Shown: positions 19,023 to 27,231 of the stretch, piece after piece
How the letters are laid out: every line of letters begins with the position of its first letter
Position numbering within the stretch: position 1 is the first letter of the stretch
Assembly (NCBI RefSeq): GCF_025345615.1
Contig: NZ_JAODWD010000002.1
Coordinates: 186,001 to 250,000, forward strand
From: Mycobacterium deserti
Lineage (GTDB): Bacteria; Actinomycetota; Actinomycetes; Mycobacteriales; Mycobacteriaceae
Length of the DNA stretch: 64,000 bases
Direction: 5' to 3'
Program-made: the position numbers and the translations under genes
Notes under the pieces: generated by a model
What the model was told of the DNA's origin: nothing
The model's input: only the letters and a program-made list of their open reading frames with translations
Databases searched by the model: none

Positions 19023-21299
19023 ATGCTCACTCATGCGCACGCGTGGTCTGTCGGCTCTGTGACGAGCCCGGGCGGACAACACCGGCGCCATCTGCGGCGC
19101 AAGCGTGCGGCCACGGGTGGCGCGGGCGCGCAGAATTCAGTCCCGAGCACGTCTCGAGCGGCGTCCTACCTCCTGTTAGCAACCATTGCGGTCGCGGTCG
19201 TCAACGTCTACCTGGTTGTCGGCTGGCGAGTCATCGACCCGACCGACGATTCCTGGATATGGGGCGATCCGCTCGAGTCGTACCTCGGCTGGAGCTATTT
19301 CCGCAACGAGCCGCTCTGGGACGCTGCCCCACTGTGGGTCCACGGGATCGGCTATCCCATAGGCGTCTCCGTGGGCTACTTCGACACAGCTCCACTTGTC
19401 GCGCTGGGTTTTCGCCTCATCGAGCCGGCACTGCCGGAGACGTTCCAGTATCTGGGCCTCTTATTCCTGGTCGGCAGCGTTCTGCAGGCCTATTTCAGCT
19501 ACCAGCTCCTGTTGAAGCTCGTCGGTGGTGATCACTGGTTTGCCGCCCTGGGCGCGTGTTTCCTCATCCTTGCCCCGGTGCTCGTGTTCCGTGCGCACCA
19601 ACATTTCACTTTGACCCAGCAGTGGCTCATCCTGGCCGCGCTCTACTTCTATTTCGGCGACCGCGTTCGCGCCGGTGGGGTCCGTTACCTACTGCCGTTC
19701 GCCGTGCTCCTCTTCCTGGCAGGCGGTATCCACCCGTACTTCCTGCTGATGGTTGCGCTGATCGCACTCGCGGCAGTCGGCCGGCTTGTCCTCGAACGTC
19801 GAACAACCGTGCTGTGGTCGTGCGCTGCCGCGGCGGCGGTGGCCACGTGTTGCATGGCGACACTCATGGTCTTCGGTTACGTCAGCCCCGGCGCGGCGAC
19901 GGTAGCGGACAGTTACGGCACCTATTCGATGAATCTGCTCGCGCCGATCGACCCGCACCACTTCGACGCCCTTCTGTTGCCGGAGCAACCCATCGGGCCC
20001 AATCAGTACGAGGGCTACAGCTATCTCGGACTCGGCCTGCTTGTGCTCGTTGTCATCGGGCTGGCCGGCGCCGTGACACGAAGAGCCGGTCGCGACGAAC
20101 CAATCGGTCGCGACGAACCAATTCTGACGCCAACGATTCTGCCGCTCGCTGTTCTTTGCCTCGGGTGTCTCGCCTTCGCCGTTCTCCCATCGGTCACCGT
20201 GGGCTCTCTGCGGCTTTTCGACGTACCGCTGCCGCAAATCGTGGTGGACGCCCTATCTCCGTTTCAGGCGTCGGCCCGACTGTTCTGGCCGATGTACTAC
20301 TTGGTGATCATCGCTGCGCTCGTCCTCGTGCATCGCTTCGTGTCGCGCCGCTGGGCAGTACCGCTCATCGCGTGCATGCTCGCGGTCCAAGCAGTCGACA
20401 TCTCGTCTCTGCATTCGGCCATCCGCTTCCAATGGACTGCGACGACAACGCAACTCACCGCCGATGACTGGCGATCACTCGGTGCAGCGCACGCCCACCT
20501 CGTCGTTGTCCCGGCCTTCCAGTGCGACCGGGAATCGACGCCCGACGGGAAAATCGGCTTCGGCACGTTCGGCCGACTGGCCATCGATCAACACATGACG
20601 ATCAACAGCTACTTCGCCACACGGACGACGAACAAGTCGAAAGACTACTTCTGCGAACAGTTTCCGCAGCAACTTCTGTCGGCTGGTCTCGCAGAAGACA
20701 CCGCGTACGTCTTCTCACCCAACTATCTCGCCGAGTTGGTCGCAGCCGGACAAACTCCTGCGCAGCATTTCTGCCGCGATGTGGACGGGTTCGTCCTCTG
20801 CGCGAAGGACTCACATCGCGCCGGGGTCGACGGCGAACTGCTGCAACGCTACTTTCCTCCAACCATCCTCGACCAGGACCTACTGTTCGGGCCGCAGGCG
20901 TCACCGGGGTTGATCCTTGGCAGCGGCTGGTCTGGCGGAGAGAACTGGGGCCGCTGGACCGATGCGTCCAGGGCATCGCTGTCTTTTCGTTTGAGTGAAT
21001 TGCCAACTGCCCCTTTAGCAGTGGCGATGAATGTCCATGCCTTTGCGTTGAAATCGCGCTATTCCCAGCACGTTCGGGTAGTCATCGACGGAACGGAGGT
21101 CGCCGACTGGTCGTTCACCTCCGACGCGGCGGAGGTGCGGACGTTCCCAATCCCACCCCCTGCCGTGGGTCCGTCCGGCATCGTGACCGTGCACTTCGAG
21201 ATACCGCAGGCGCGCCGTCCCGTCGACCTAGGAGTGAGTGGCGAATCGCGCCTGCTCGGCCTCGGCGTCGCCAGTATGCGGGTGATCCGGGCGCAGTAG
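19023..21299 (+). CDS. Large multi-pass membrane protein, DUF6311-like (GT-C glycosyltransferase-like)
   Basis: A 758-residue protein. After a basic cytoplasmic head (residues 1-45) there are about 11-12 membrane segments up to residue 470, then a mostly soluble part of about 280 residues ending in a beta-rich region (FRLSELPTAPLAVAMNVHAF ... VTVHFEIPQA). The first extracytoplasmic loop has DPLESYLGWSYFRNEPLWDAAPLW with acidic residues, the layout of GT-C enzymes that use polyprenyl-phosphate sugars; this resemblance and the DUF6311 name are from memory. A role in cell-envelope sugar transfer is inference. It stands alone, divergent from the S10 operon, and contains an 18-base tandem duplication. 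An earlier GTG is not excluded as start. Confidence 0.75.
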   Translation: MLTHAHAWSVGSVTSPGGQHRRHLRRKRAATGGAGAQNSVPSTSRAASYLLLATIAVAVVNVYLVVGWRVIDPTDDSWIWGDPLESYLGWSYFRNEPLWDAAPLWVHGIGYPIGVSVGYFDTAPLVALGFRLIEPALPETFQYLGLLFLVGSVLQAYFSYQLLLKLVGGDHWFAALGACFLILAPVLVFRAHQHFTLTQQWLILAALYFYFGDRVRAGGVRYLLPFAVLLFLAGGIHPYFLLMVALIALAAVGRLVLERRTTVLWSCAAAAAVATCCMATLMVFGYVSPGAATVADSYGTYSMNLLAPIDPHHFDALLLPEQPIGPNQYEGYSYLGLGLLVLVVIGLAGAVTRRAGRDEPIGRDEPILTPTILPLAVLCLGCLAFAVLPSVTVGSLRLFDVPLPQIVVDALSPFQASARLFWPMYYLVIIAALVLVHRFVSRRWAVPLIACMLAVQAVDISSLHSAIRFQWTATTTQLTADDWRSLGAAHAHLVVVPAFQCDRESTPDGKIGFGTFGRLAIDQHMTINSYFATRTTNKSKDYFCEQFPQQLLSAGLAEDTAYVFSPNYLAELVAAGQTPAQHFCRDVDGFVLCAKDSHRAGVDGELLQRYFPPTILDQDLLFGPQASPGLILGSGWSGGENWGRWTDASRASLSFRLSELPTAPLAVAMNVHAFALKSRYSQHVRVVIDGTEVADWSFTSDAAEVRTFPIPPPAVGPSGIVTVHFEIPQARRPVDLGVSGESRLLGLGVASMRVIRAQ
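20087..20122 (+). repeat. 18-base tandem duplication inside the membrane-protein gene
   Basis: The unit CGGTCGCGACGAACCAAT occurs twice in a row without mismatch. In frame it adds a second GRDEPI hexapeptide to a cytoplasmic or periplasmic loop. The exact match points to a recent event; it keeps the frame. Confidence 0.95.
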
Positions 21300-21319
21300 T
21301 TACCGCCGCACCCGGCCTG

Positions 21320-21742
21320 CTAGAACGGGCTGCTGTTCGACTTGGCGTCGGACGGACGAGGCCCGTACTTGCGGATGTAGGCCTCGTGGATGTGGGCGTT
21401 CTTCTTCCTGTTGATCTCGTCGACGAGGTTGGGGTCAACACCGTGTTGGGCCAGGCGGTGGCGACGCCACACCTTGTTCAGCGCAAGTGCCATCAACAGG
21501 GCCCAGATGTAGATGGGCGCCGTCATCTCGAGGCGCACGTAGAACGACGCCGGAAGTAGCCAGAAAGGGGCGAGGACCAGAAACGGCGGAATCGCCATGC
21601 GGATCATGTGCCTGCGGACGGCACCGTGATCGGCCAGGTCGTGCGCGACCCACATCCGCATCGAGGAGGGCAGGACGCGACCGTAGGAATAGCCGATGTA
21701 CTGCCAGACGTTAGGTCGGTCCTTCGCCGCGGCGTCAGCCAT
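21320..21742 (-). CDS. DUF5313 membrane protein
   Basis: A 140-residue protein with two membrane segments (about residues 45-62 and 70-88: IPPFLVLAPFWLLPASFYV and APIYIWALLMALALNKVW). The N-terminus RPNVWQYIGYSYGRVLPSSMRMWVAHDLADHGAVRRHMIRM and the end HEAYIRKYGPRPSDAKSNSSPF match the mycobacterial DUF5313 family as I recall it; function unknown. The ATG is taken at 21742; a GGAGG lies only one base before it, unusually close. That start lies inside the decayed end of the SnoaL-like gene upstream. Confidence 0.82.
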   Translation of the reverse strand: MADAAAKDRPNVWQYIGYSYGRVLPSSMRMWVAHDLADHGAVRRHMIRMAIPPFLVLAPFWLLPASFYVRLEMTAPIYIWALLMALALNKVWRRHRLAQHGVDPNLVDEINRKKNAHIHEAYIRKYGPRPSDAKSNSSPF

Positions 21743-21935
21743 ACCTCCACAGTAACCGCCAGTACTGCCGCAACGCGGTCTTGCCCTGCACCCCCACTGT
21801 CGGGCACAGCGAGCGCGGCGACCGGGGAGGTGAACAGCACATCGCTGTGGAAGTGGTCGAGGACGCCTCGACGTCGTGGGCGTTCCATGCGCGCGTCCAT
21901 GCCTCGGCGAATGTGCCCGGATCAGGAGTCGACAT
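21742..21935 (-). pseudogene. Frameshifted, truncated SnoaL/NTF2-like gene
   Basis: The minus strand from ATG 21935 reads TFAEAWTRAWNAHDVEA, then the SnoaL-like sequence moves to another frame (VLDHFHSDVLFTSPVAALA followed by VPDSGG) and back again (VQGKTALRQYW). Two single-base losses, one after GAGGCG and one near GACAGTGGGGG, explain this. The remaining family length (usually 100-140 residues) is also missing, since the frame ends at TGA after RYG. The start is 4 bases after the esterase stop, so it was once coupled to it. Two sequencing errors are possible, but they would not explain the missing C-terminal half. Confidence 0.75.
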
Positions 21936-21939
21936 CGTC

Positions 21940-23523
21940 TCAGCCTCTCAATCCGGCCCAGAACGCACATTGGTGCGTCTCTCCGAAATCGGTGATTATC
22001 TGATTACCGTTGGGCTGTAGTGAAATTCGCTTCCCGGACGCGTTCTCGCCCATCTCGGGCCAGTCAGAACCGGGTGCCCCAGTGGCCACGAAACGGGTCC
22101 AGTAGTCGATCATCTCGTCAGACAGCCGCTGCTGTGCCGAGTCCAGTTGCGGCGCGCCGCCTACGTCGAACAGATACCGCAGCTCCAGCGAGTGCGTCGC
22201 GCCGACCGGGAACGGTACTTCGCGCAACGGCGCCGGCCCAGGCGCGTTCCGATCGTTGAACTCGTAGCCGTATACGGGCTGATCTTCGGCCAGTGCGTCG
22301 GCCATCAACTCGGTCACACAGGCGAAGTCGCCGTCGGTCATCGCGGCCGAGTACGCCAACGGCACACTGCCACCGTAGCGATCGATGGGATAGCGCTGCG
22401 CCACAGCGTCGGCGTGCCGGCCGAAGGCTTCGCCGAGAAGTCCCGGATAGTCCGCGGGGCCCATGGGCCTGCCATGCAGATGCTGGATCGCGGCGAACAG
22501 CGTGAACTCGTCGCGGTTGCTTCCGATCATGACGGGCACACGCGCCGCGCGTCCTTCGCCCATACCCACCACCGGATTGACCGGCAACGCCGGCGTACCC
22601 GTCACCGGCCCGCCGAGGCGCTCCGTGCCGATGCGCCCGTAAAGCAGGCCTTTCTGCAACTTGTCAGCCGGAAGTGACCGCAGGCATTGTGCTGCGACAG
22701 CGGTTTCTCCACAACCGATTTCGGCCGCGTATGCCTCACTCGCCATCTGCGCGGTCGGTAGGTCGTACTGCGCCTGACATGGCGCACTCTGAATGATCGC
22801 GGCACGGAACAGCCCCGCCGAGCCTGGCGCTACGAGGTGGTCGCACACCGACATGCCACCCGCCGACTCGCCCGCGATAGTCACTTTGTCCGGGTCGCCG
22901 CCGAAGCCGGCGATGTTGTCGCGGACCCATCGCAGCGCGGCCTGTTGATCCGCCAGTCCGTAGTTGCCGACATCGCCGTTGTCCCCGAGCGCCGGATGCG
23001 CGAGGTAGCCGAGCGCGCCCAGCCGGTAGTTGATGTTCACCACGACGATCCCGCCGCGGCTGACCATCCGTCGGGCGTTGTAGATGTCACCGCTGCCGTT
23101 GAAAAAGCCGCCACCGTGAATCCACACCATGACCGGCCGCAGCTCATCGGCTGGTGGCGGAGTCCACACGTTGAGGGTCAGACAGTCTTCGCTGGTTGCT
23201 CGGGGGTCGGGGTCGGTGCTGGTGTCCTGTACGCACCGCGGGCCGGGGCGAGTGGCGTCGCGAAGCTGGGTCCAGCCCGGCGTCGGCGCGGGCGACTGCC
23301 AACGCAACGGACCGACCGGCGGTGCGGCGTAAGGGATTCCCGCGAAATAGCGGTGGTCGTCGGCGACGGTGCCGCGCACCGGACCCGCGACAGTCCGGGC
23401 CACCGCGGGATCAACGGGCACGCCCACCGCCGTATCACCCCGCCCGCAGCCCGCCAGCACCGTCAGCACGACGAGCGTCAGCACCACTGCGTGCGCGGGT
23501 CGCCGGGCTGATGCGTTTGACAC
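21940..23523 (-). CDS. Lipoprotein type-B carboxylesterase
   Basis: A 527-residue carboxylesterase/lipase of the alpha/beta-hydrolase fold. The N-terminus is a lipoprotein signal (VVLTLVVLTVLAGC, lipidated Cys26), so it sits outside the cell on the membrane. The oxyanion hole is WIHGGGFFNG, the nucleophile is Ser220 in GESAGG, the acid is in SNRDEFTLF and the histidine in GATHSLELRYLF. It should hydrolyse carboxylic esters; the substrate is unknown. The start is GTG. It is divergent from the P450 gene with a palindrome between them, and is followed by the broken SnoaL-like gene. Confidence 0.93.
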   Translation of the reverse strand: MSNASARRPAHAVVLTLVVLTVLAGCGRGDTAVGVPVDPAVARTVAGPVRGTVADDHRYFAGIPYAAPPVGPLRWQSPAPTPGWTQLRDATRPGPRCVQDTSTDPDPRATSEDCLTLNVWTPPPADELRPVMVWIHGGGFFNGSGDIYNARRMVSRGGIVVVNINYRLGALGYLAHPALGDNGDVGNYGLADQQAALRWVRDNIAGFGGDPDKVTIAGESAGGMSVCDHLVAPGSAGLFRAAIIQSAPCQAQYDLPTAQMASEAYAAEIGCGETAVAAQCLRSLPADKLQKGLLYGRIGTERLGGPVTGTPALPVNPVVGMGEGRAARVPVMIGSNRDEFTLFAAIQHLHGRPMGPADYPGLLGEAFGRHADAVAQRYPIDRYGGSVPLAYSAAMTDGDFACVTELMADALAEDQPVYGYEFNDRNAPGPAPLREVPFPVGATHSLELRYLFDVGGAPQLDSAQQRLSDEMIDYWTRFVATGAPGSDWPEMGENASGKRISLQPNGNQIITDFGETHQCAFWAGLRG

Positions 23524-23592
23524 GGGGTCCGAGCGTACTGATCCGTTTCACCGGAGTTCCTTCCCCAGGTGTCCGCCATCACATAGAGTGGG

Positions 23593-23610
23593 ACTTGACA
23601 CCCGTCAAGT
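23593..23610. promoter_or_regulatory. Palindromic operator between esterase and P450 genes
   Basis: A perfect inverted repeat ACTTGAC-ACCC-GTCAAGT (7-4-7) lies 28 bases before the P450 ATG and 69 bases before the esterase GTG. It contains TTGACA, which could serve as the -35 box of the P450 promoter, so a bound repressor would block it. The regulator is not identified; the neighbouring TetR gene has a different operator. Confidence 0.7.
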
Positions 23611-23638
23611 TTGACCAGCTCGGAGCAAAGGAGCCCGC

Positions 23639-24889
23639 ATGAGCACGCCGACGATGGACGACGCCGCGAGGGTTCTGGCCGATCCGTCGGCATATGCCGA
23701 CGACGAGCGGTTACATGCCGCGCTGACCCATCTGCGGGCCAACAATCCTGTGGCTTGGGTGGACAACCCGCCCTACCGGCCGTTCTGGGCGATCACCAAG
23801 CACGCCGACATCATGGCCATCGAGCGGGCCAACGACCTGTTCCTGTCCGAACCGCGGCCGCTGCTGGCGACCGCGCAGGCCGACGACGTCCTCAAGGAGC
23901 AGATGGCGGCCGGCATGGGCCTGCGCACCCTGATCCACATGGACGACCCGCATCACCGCAAAGTTCGTGCGATCGGCGCGGACTGGTTTCGGCCCAAGGC
24001 CATGCGCGCGTTGAAGATTCGCGTCGACGAATTGGCCAAGCGCTACGTCGACCGGATGCGCGACGTTGGACCGGAATGCGACTTCGTCACCGAGATCGCG
24101 GTCAACTTTCCCCTCTACGTCATCATGTCTCTGCTTGGGTTGCCCGAGGAGGACTTCCCGAGGATGCACATGCTCACCCAGGAGATGTTCGGCGGCGACG
24201 ACGAGGAATTCCAGCGCGGCCAGACGCCCGAGGACATGCTCGCGGTGCTCGCCGACTTCTTCAATTACTTCGCGCAACTGACCGCATCGCGCCGGGCGAA
24301 TCCGACCGACGACCTGGCGTCGGCGATCGCCAACGGCCGCATCGATGGGGAACCGCTGTCGGACATGGATACCGCGTCCTACTACGTCATCGTTGCCAGC
24401 GCCGGCCACGACACCACCAAGGACGCGATCTCCGGCGGGTTGCACGCGCTGATCGAGAATCCCGGCGAGCTCGAGCGGCTCGGCAAAGACATGAGCCTGA
24501 TGCCGACGGCGGTCGAGGAAATGATTCGGTGGAGCACACCGGTCAAGGAATTCATGCGCACCGCCGCAGAGGACACCGAGGTTCGGGGAGTGCGCATCGC
24601 GAAGGGCGAATCCGTATACCTGGCTTATGTTTCGGGAAACCGAGACGAAGAGGTTTTCGACAACCCGTTCCGCTTCGACGTCGCTCGCGACCCCAACAAA
24701 CATGTGGCGTTCGGGTACGGCGTGCACTTCTGCCTCGGTGCGGCACTGGCGCGGATGGAGATTGCCAGCCTGTTCACGGAGTTGATCCCGCGCTTGGACT
24801 CCATCGAACTCGCGGGCACGCCGGAGTTGACCGCCACCACCTTCGTCGGCGGCCTCAAGCACCTGCCGATTCGGTACTCGATACGGTGA
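23639..24889 (+). CDS. Cytochrome P450
   Basis: A 416-residue class I bacterial P450 that would hydroxylate a small hydrophobic substrate using ferredoxin and a ferredoxin reductase. The oxygen-activation helix is ASAGHDTTKD, the ExxR motif is EEMIRW, and haem is held by Cys365 in FGYGVHFCLGAALAR. The sequence resembles the CYP108-like group (terpene-type substrates) by feel; subfamily not assigned. AGGAG lies 8 bases before the ATG. No ferredoxin gene is adjacent. Its 3' end overlaps the converging TetR gene by 35 bases. Confidence 0.95.
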   Translation: MSTPTMDDAARVLADPSAYADDERLHAALTHLRANNPVAWVDNPPYRPFWAITKHADIMAIERANDLFLSEPRPLLATAQADDVLKEQMAAGMGLRTLIHMDDPHHRKVRAIGADWFRPKAMRALKIRVDELAKRYVDRMRDVGPECDFVTEIAVNFPLYVIMSLLGLPEEDFPRMHMLTQEMFGGDDEEFQRGQTPEDMLAVLADFFNYFAQLTASRRANPTDDLASAIANGRIDGEPLSDMDTASYYVIVASAGHDTTKDAISGGLHALIENPGELERLGKDMSLMPTAVEEMIRWSTPVKEFMRTAAEDTEVRGVRIAKGESVYLAYVSGNRDEEVFDNPFRFDVARDPNKHVAFGYGVHFCLGAALARMEIASLFTELIPRLDSIELAGTPELTATTFVGGLKHLPIRYSIR

Positions 24890-25490
24890 CCGGTTCTTTC
24901 GCATAGCGTTTGAGGAAACCGTCCACCGCGGCCAACGCGACCGCCCGGTAGTCGAAGTCCGCGAGCGTGCTGATCCTGCCGAATGTCAGCGGACCGATCA
25001 GCAGTGCGAACGCCATGGTCCGGTCGACGGGTTCGAGTTCCTGGGCGGCCTGCGGGCTGTCGAACAACATGTCGAACGGCGCGGAGTACTGCTCGGCGAT
25101 CTTCTCCCGTAGCGAGTGCATCACAGGGCTGCCTGCGCCCCTGGTCCCCGGCAATTGTCCGATGTCCGGGCCGAGTGACAACCAGGACATCGCCGTCAGG
25201 GTGGTGGGAGCCTCGGAGATCGACTCCGCCCACGCAACGACGATAGCGGTCAGCTTTTCCCGCAGCGAGCCCTCGTCGGGCGGCATCGGCGCCGGCGGTA
25301 TCAAGCTCATAAACGCCGCTGCCACAAGGTCGTTGGCGCTCGAGAAGTGGCGATACAGGGTGGCCCGCGCCACGTTCGCGGTTCGAGTGACGGCGTCTAT
25401 GGTCACCGCGCTCGGACCGCCGGTGCGCAGCAGTTTCGTCGCGGCGTCGAGCAGGCGGGCGCGCGAACGTGCCGGCCGCGGGTCGGTCAT
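24855..25490 (-). CDS. TetR family repressor of the adjacent MFS exporter
   Basis: A 211-residue TetR protein with its helix-turn-helix at residues 10-58 (ARLLDAATKLLRTGGPSAVTIDAV ... ARATLYRHFSSANDL). It is divergent from an MFS drug exporter, with a long palindrome in the 94-base gap, the standard layout of a drug-responsive repressor and its pump. Its end overlaps the converging P450 gene by 35 bases. Confidence 0.92.
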   Translation of the reverse strand: MTDPRPARSRARLLDAATKLLRTGGPSAVTIDAVTRTANVARATLYRHFSSANDLVAAAFMSLIPPAPMPPDEGSLREKLTAIVVAWAESISEAPTTLTAMSWLSLGPDIGQLPGTRGAGSPVMHSLREKIAEQYSAPFDMLFDSPQAAQELEPVDRTMAFALLIGPLTFGRISTLADFDYRAVALAAVDGFLKRYAKEPVTVSSTESAGA

Positions 25491-25519
25491 CGTTTACTTC
25501 ACCTCCAACGCGGGAACAA

Positions 25520-25550
25520 GACTATCGGTCTCCTAGCGAGACTGATAGTC
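25520..25550. promoter_or_regulatory. TetR operator between the repressor and MFS genes
   Basis: An inverted repeat GACTATCGGTCTC-CTAGC-GAGACTGATAGTC with 13-base arms and one mismatch. It is centred in the divergent gap and is followed by an AT-rich stretch (AAAAATAC), a likely -10 region of the exporter promoter, 34 bases before its ATG. Confidence 0.85.
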
Positions 25551-25584
25551 TCAAAAATACCCTCTGCCGAAAGGTGAGCGACGC

Positions 25585-27231
25585 ATGGTCGACGCCCGTG
25601 TCCGATCCGACCAGAATGACGCGAGCATCACCAGCCTCTCATCACGCTCGCGGGTCTGGTTGCTCACCGTCGCCTGCATGGGCGTCTCCCTGGTCATCAC
25701 ATCCATGGTGGCACTGAACACCGCACTGCCCGACATCGCGGTGGAGACCGCCGCGACACAGACCCAGCTGACCTGGGTGGTCGACGGTTACACGTTGGTG
25801 CTCGCCTGTCTGCTGCTGCCGGCCGGTGCTCTCGGCGACCGATACGGCCGGCGCGGCGCGCTTCTCCTGGGGCTCGCCGTTTTCACCGTTGCCTCGATCG
25901 CGCCATTGATCTTCGGCAGCCCCGTCGAGCTCATCATCGCCCGCGCCGTCGCAGGTATCGGCGCCGCATTCGTCATGCCTGCCACTCTGTCGCTGCTGAC
26001 CGCCGCATATCCCAGAGACGAGCGCAACAAGGCAGTCGGGATCTGGGCCGGCGTCGCAGGCTCGAGTGCCGTCATCGGCTTTCTGGGATCGGGTGTCCTG
26101 CTTCACTTCTGGTCGTGGCAGTCGATCTTCTGGGCGTTCGCACTCTCGGGGGCGGGCTTGTTCGTGCTGACGCTGACCGTCGCCTCCTCGCGCGACCAGG
26201 AGGCGACGCCGCTCGACTGGCTGGGCGCGGTCCTGATCGGCGGCGCCGTGGCGATATTCGTCTTCGGTGTGGTCGAGGCGCCGGTCCGGGGCTGGACACA
26301 CCCCGCCGTGTACGGGTGCATGGCCGCCGGTGTCGTGCTGGCCATCGTTTTCGCGTTCGTGGAGTTGCGACGCACCCACCCATTGCTCGACGTCCGCCTG
26401 TTCGCCCGGCCCGACTTCGCCACCGGAGCGGTGGGAGTGACGTTCTTCTTCCTCGCGAACTTCGGCTTCTTCTTCGTCTCCATGCAATACATGCAGCTGT
26501 TGCTGGGCTACACGCCCCTGCAGACGGCGCTTGCTCTGGCGCCGTTGATGGTTCCCGTCTTGATCCTCAGCGTGGCGACACCGTGGTTCCTGCCCCGCGC
26601 CGGCCTACGCCTGGTGGTGTCCACTGGTCTGCTTCTGATCGCGGTGGGGCTGTTCTGCACTCGCATACTGGACTTGAACTCGCCGTACGTCGACCTCGTG
26701 TGGCCATTGCTGATCATGGCCACCGGCATCGGATTATGCACCGCGCCAACGACATCGGCGATCATGGGTGCCGTTCCCGACGAGAAGCAGGGGGTGGCGT
26801 CGGCGGTTAACGACACGACCCGCGAGGTCGGTGCGGCAATCGGGATCGCGGTCGCCGGTTCCGTGCTGGCTGCCCAATACGGCCAGCAGTTGCAGCCGCA
26901 CCTCGCGCTGTTGCCCGAGGCGGCGCGCGAGTCGGCGTCGAACTCCCTGGCGGAGGCCCTCGCCGTGGCGGCACGGCTGGGCCCGCAGGGCGCGCAGCTC
27001 TCCGAGTTCGCTCGAACAGCGTTCCTGGACGCCATGCAGGCTTCGTTCACGGTGTTGGCGCTCACCACCGCGGCCGCGGCGGCGTTCGTCGCCATCTGGT
27101 CACCGGGCCGCGACGGTGAGCAGCTGCGGGCGGTTCAACGACTGCGTTCACGCCGCCGTGATGAAGTCAGCGGCCCGGTGCCCGATCATGACGATGCTGG
27201 CGTGCGGACCACGGCTGGTGATCGCGGGTAA
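25585..27231 (+). CDS. MFS exporter, DHA2 (EmrB/QacA, 14-helix) type
   Basis: A 548-residue drug:proton antiporter. It has 14 hydrophobic segments, the family motif A in LGDRYGRRGALLLG and the motif C-like GxxGPxxGG region as GSSAVIGFLGSGVL. It begins NTALPDIAVETAATQTQLTWVVDGYTLVLA, the standard DHA2 TM1-TM2 signature. Its C-terminal cytoplasmic tail of about 35 residues overlaps the end of mftG on the opposite strand by 84 bases. A TetR gene and operator upstream suggest induction by its substrate. Confidence 0.94.
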   Translation: MVDARVRSDQNDASITSLSSRSRVWLLTVACMGVSLVITSMVALNTALPDIAVETAATQTQLTWVVDGYTLVLACLLLPAGALGDRYGRRGALLLGLAVFTVASIAPLIFGSPVELIIARAVAGIGAAFVMPATLSLLTAAYPRDERNKAVGIWAGVAGSSAVIGFLGSGVLLHFWSWQSIFWAFALSGAGLFVLTLTVASSRDQEATPLDWLGAVLIGGAVAIFVFGVVEAPVRGWTHPAVYGCMAAGVVLAIVFAFVELRRTHPLLDVRLFARPDFATGAVGVTFFFLANFGFFFVSMQYMQLLLGYTPLQTALALAPLMVPVLILSVATPWFLPRAGLRLVVSTGLLLIAVGLFCTRILDLNSPYVDLVWPLLIMATGIGLCTAPTTSAIMGAVPDEKQGVASAVNDTTREVGAAIGIAVAGSVLAAQYGQQLQPHLALLPEAARESASNSLAEALAVAARLGPQGAQLSEFARTAFLDAMQASFTVLALTTAAAAAFVAIWSPGRDGEQLRAVQRLRSRRRDEVSGPVPDHDDAGVRTTAGDRG

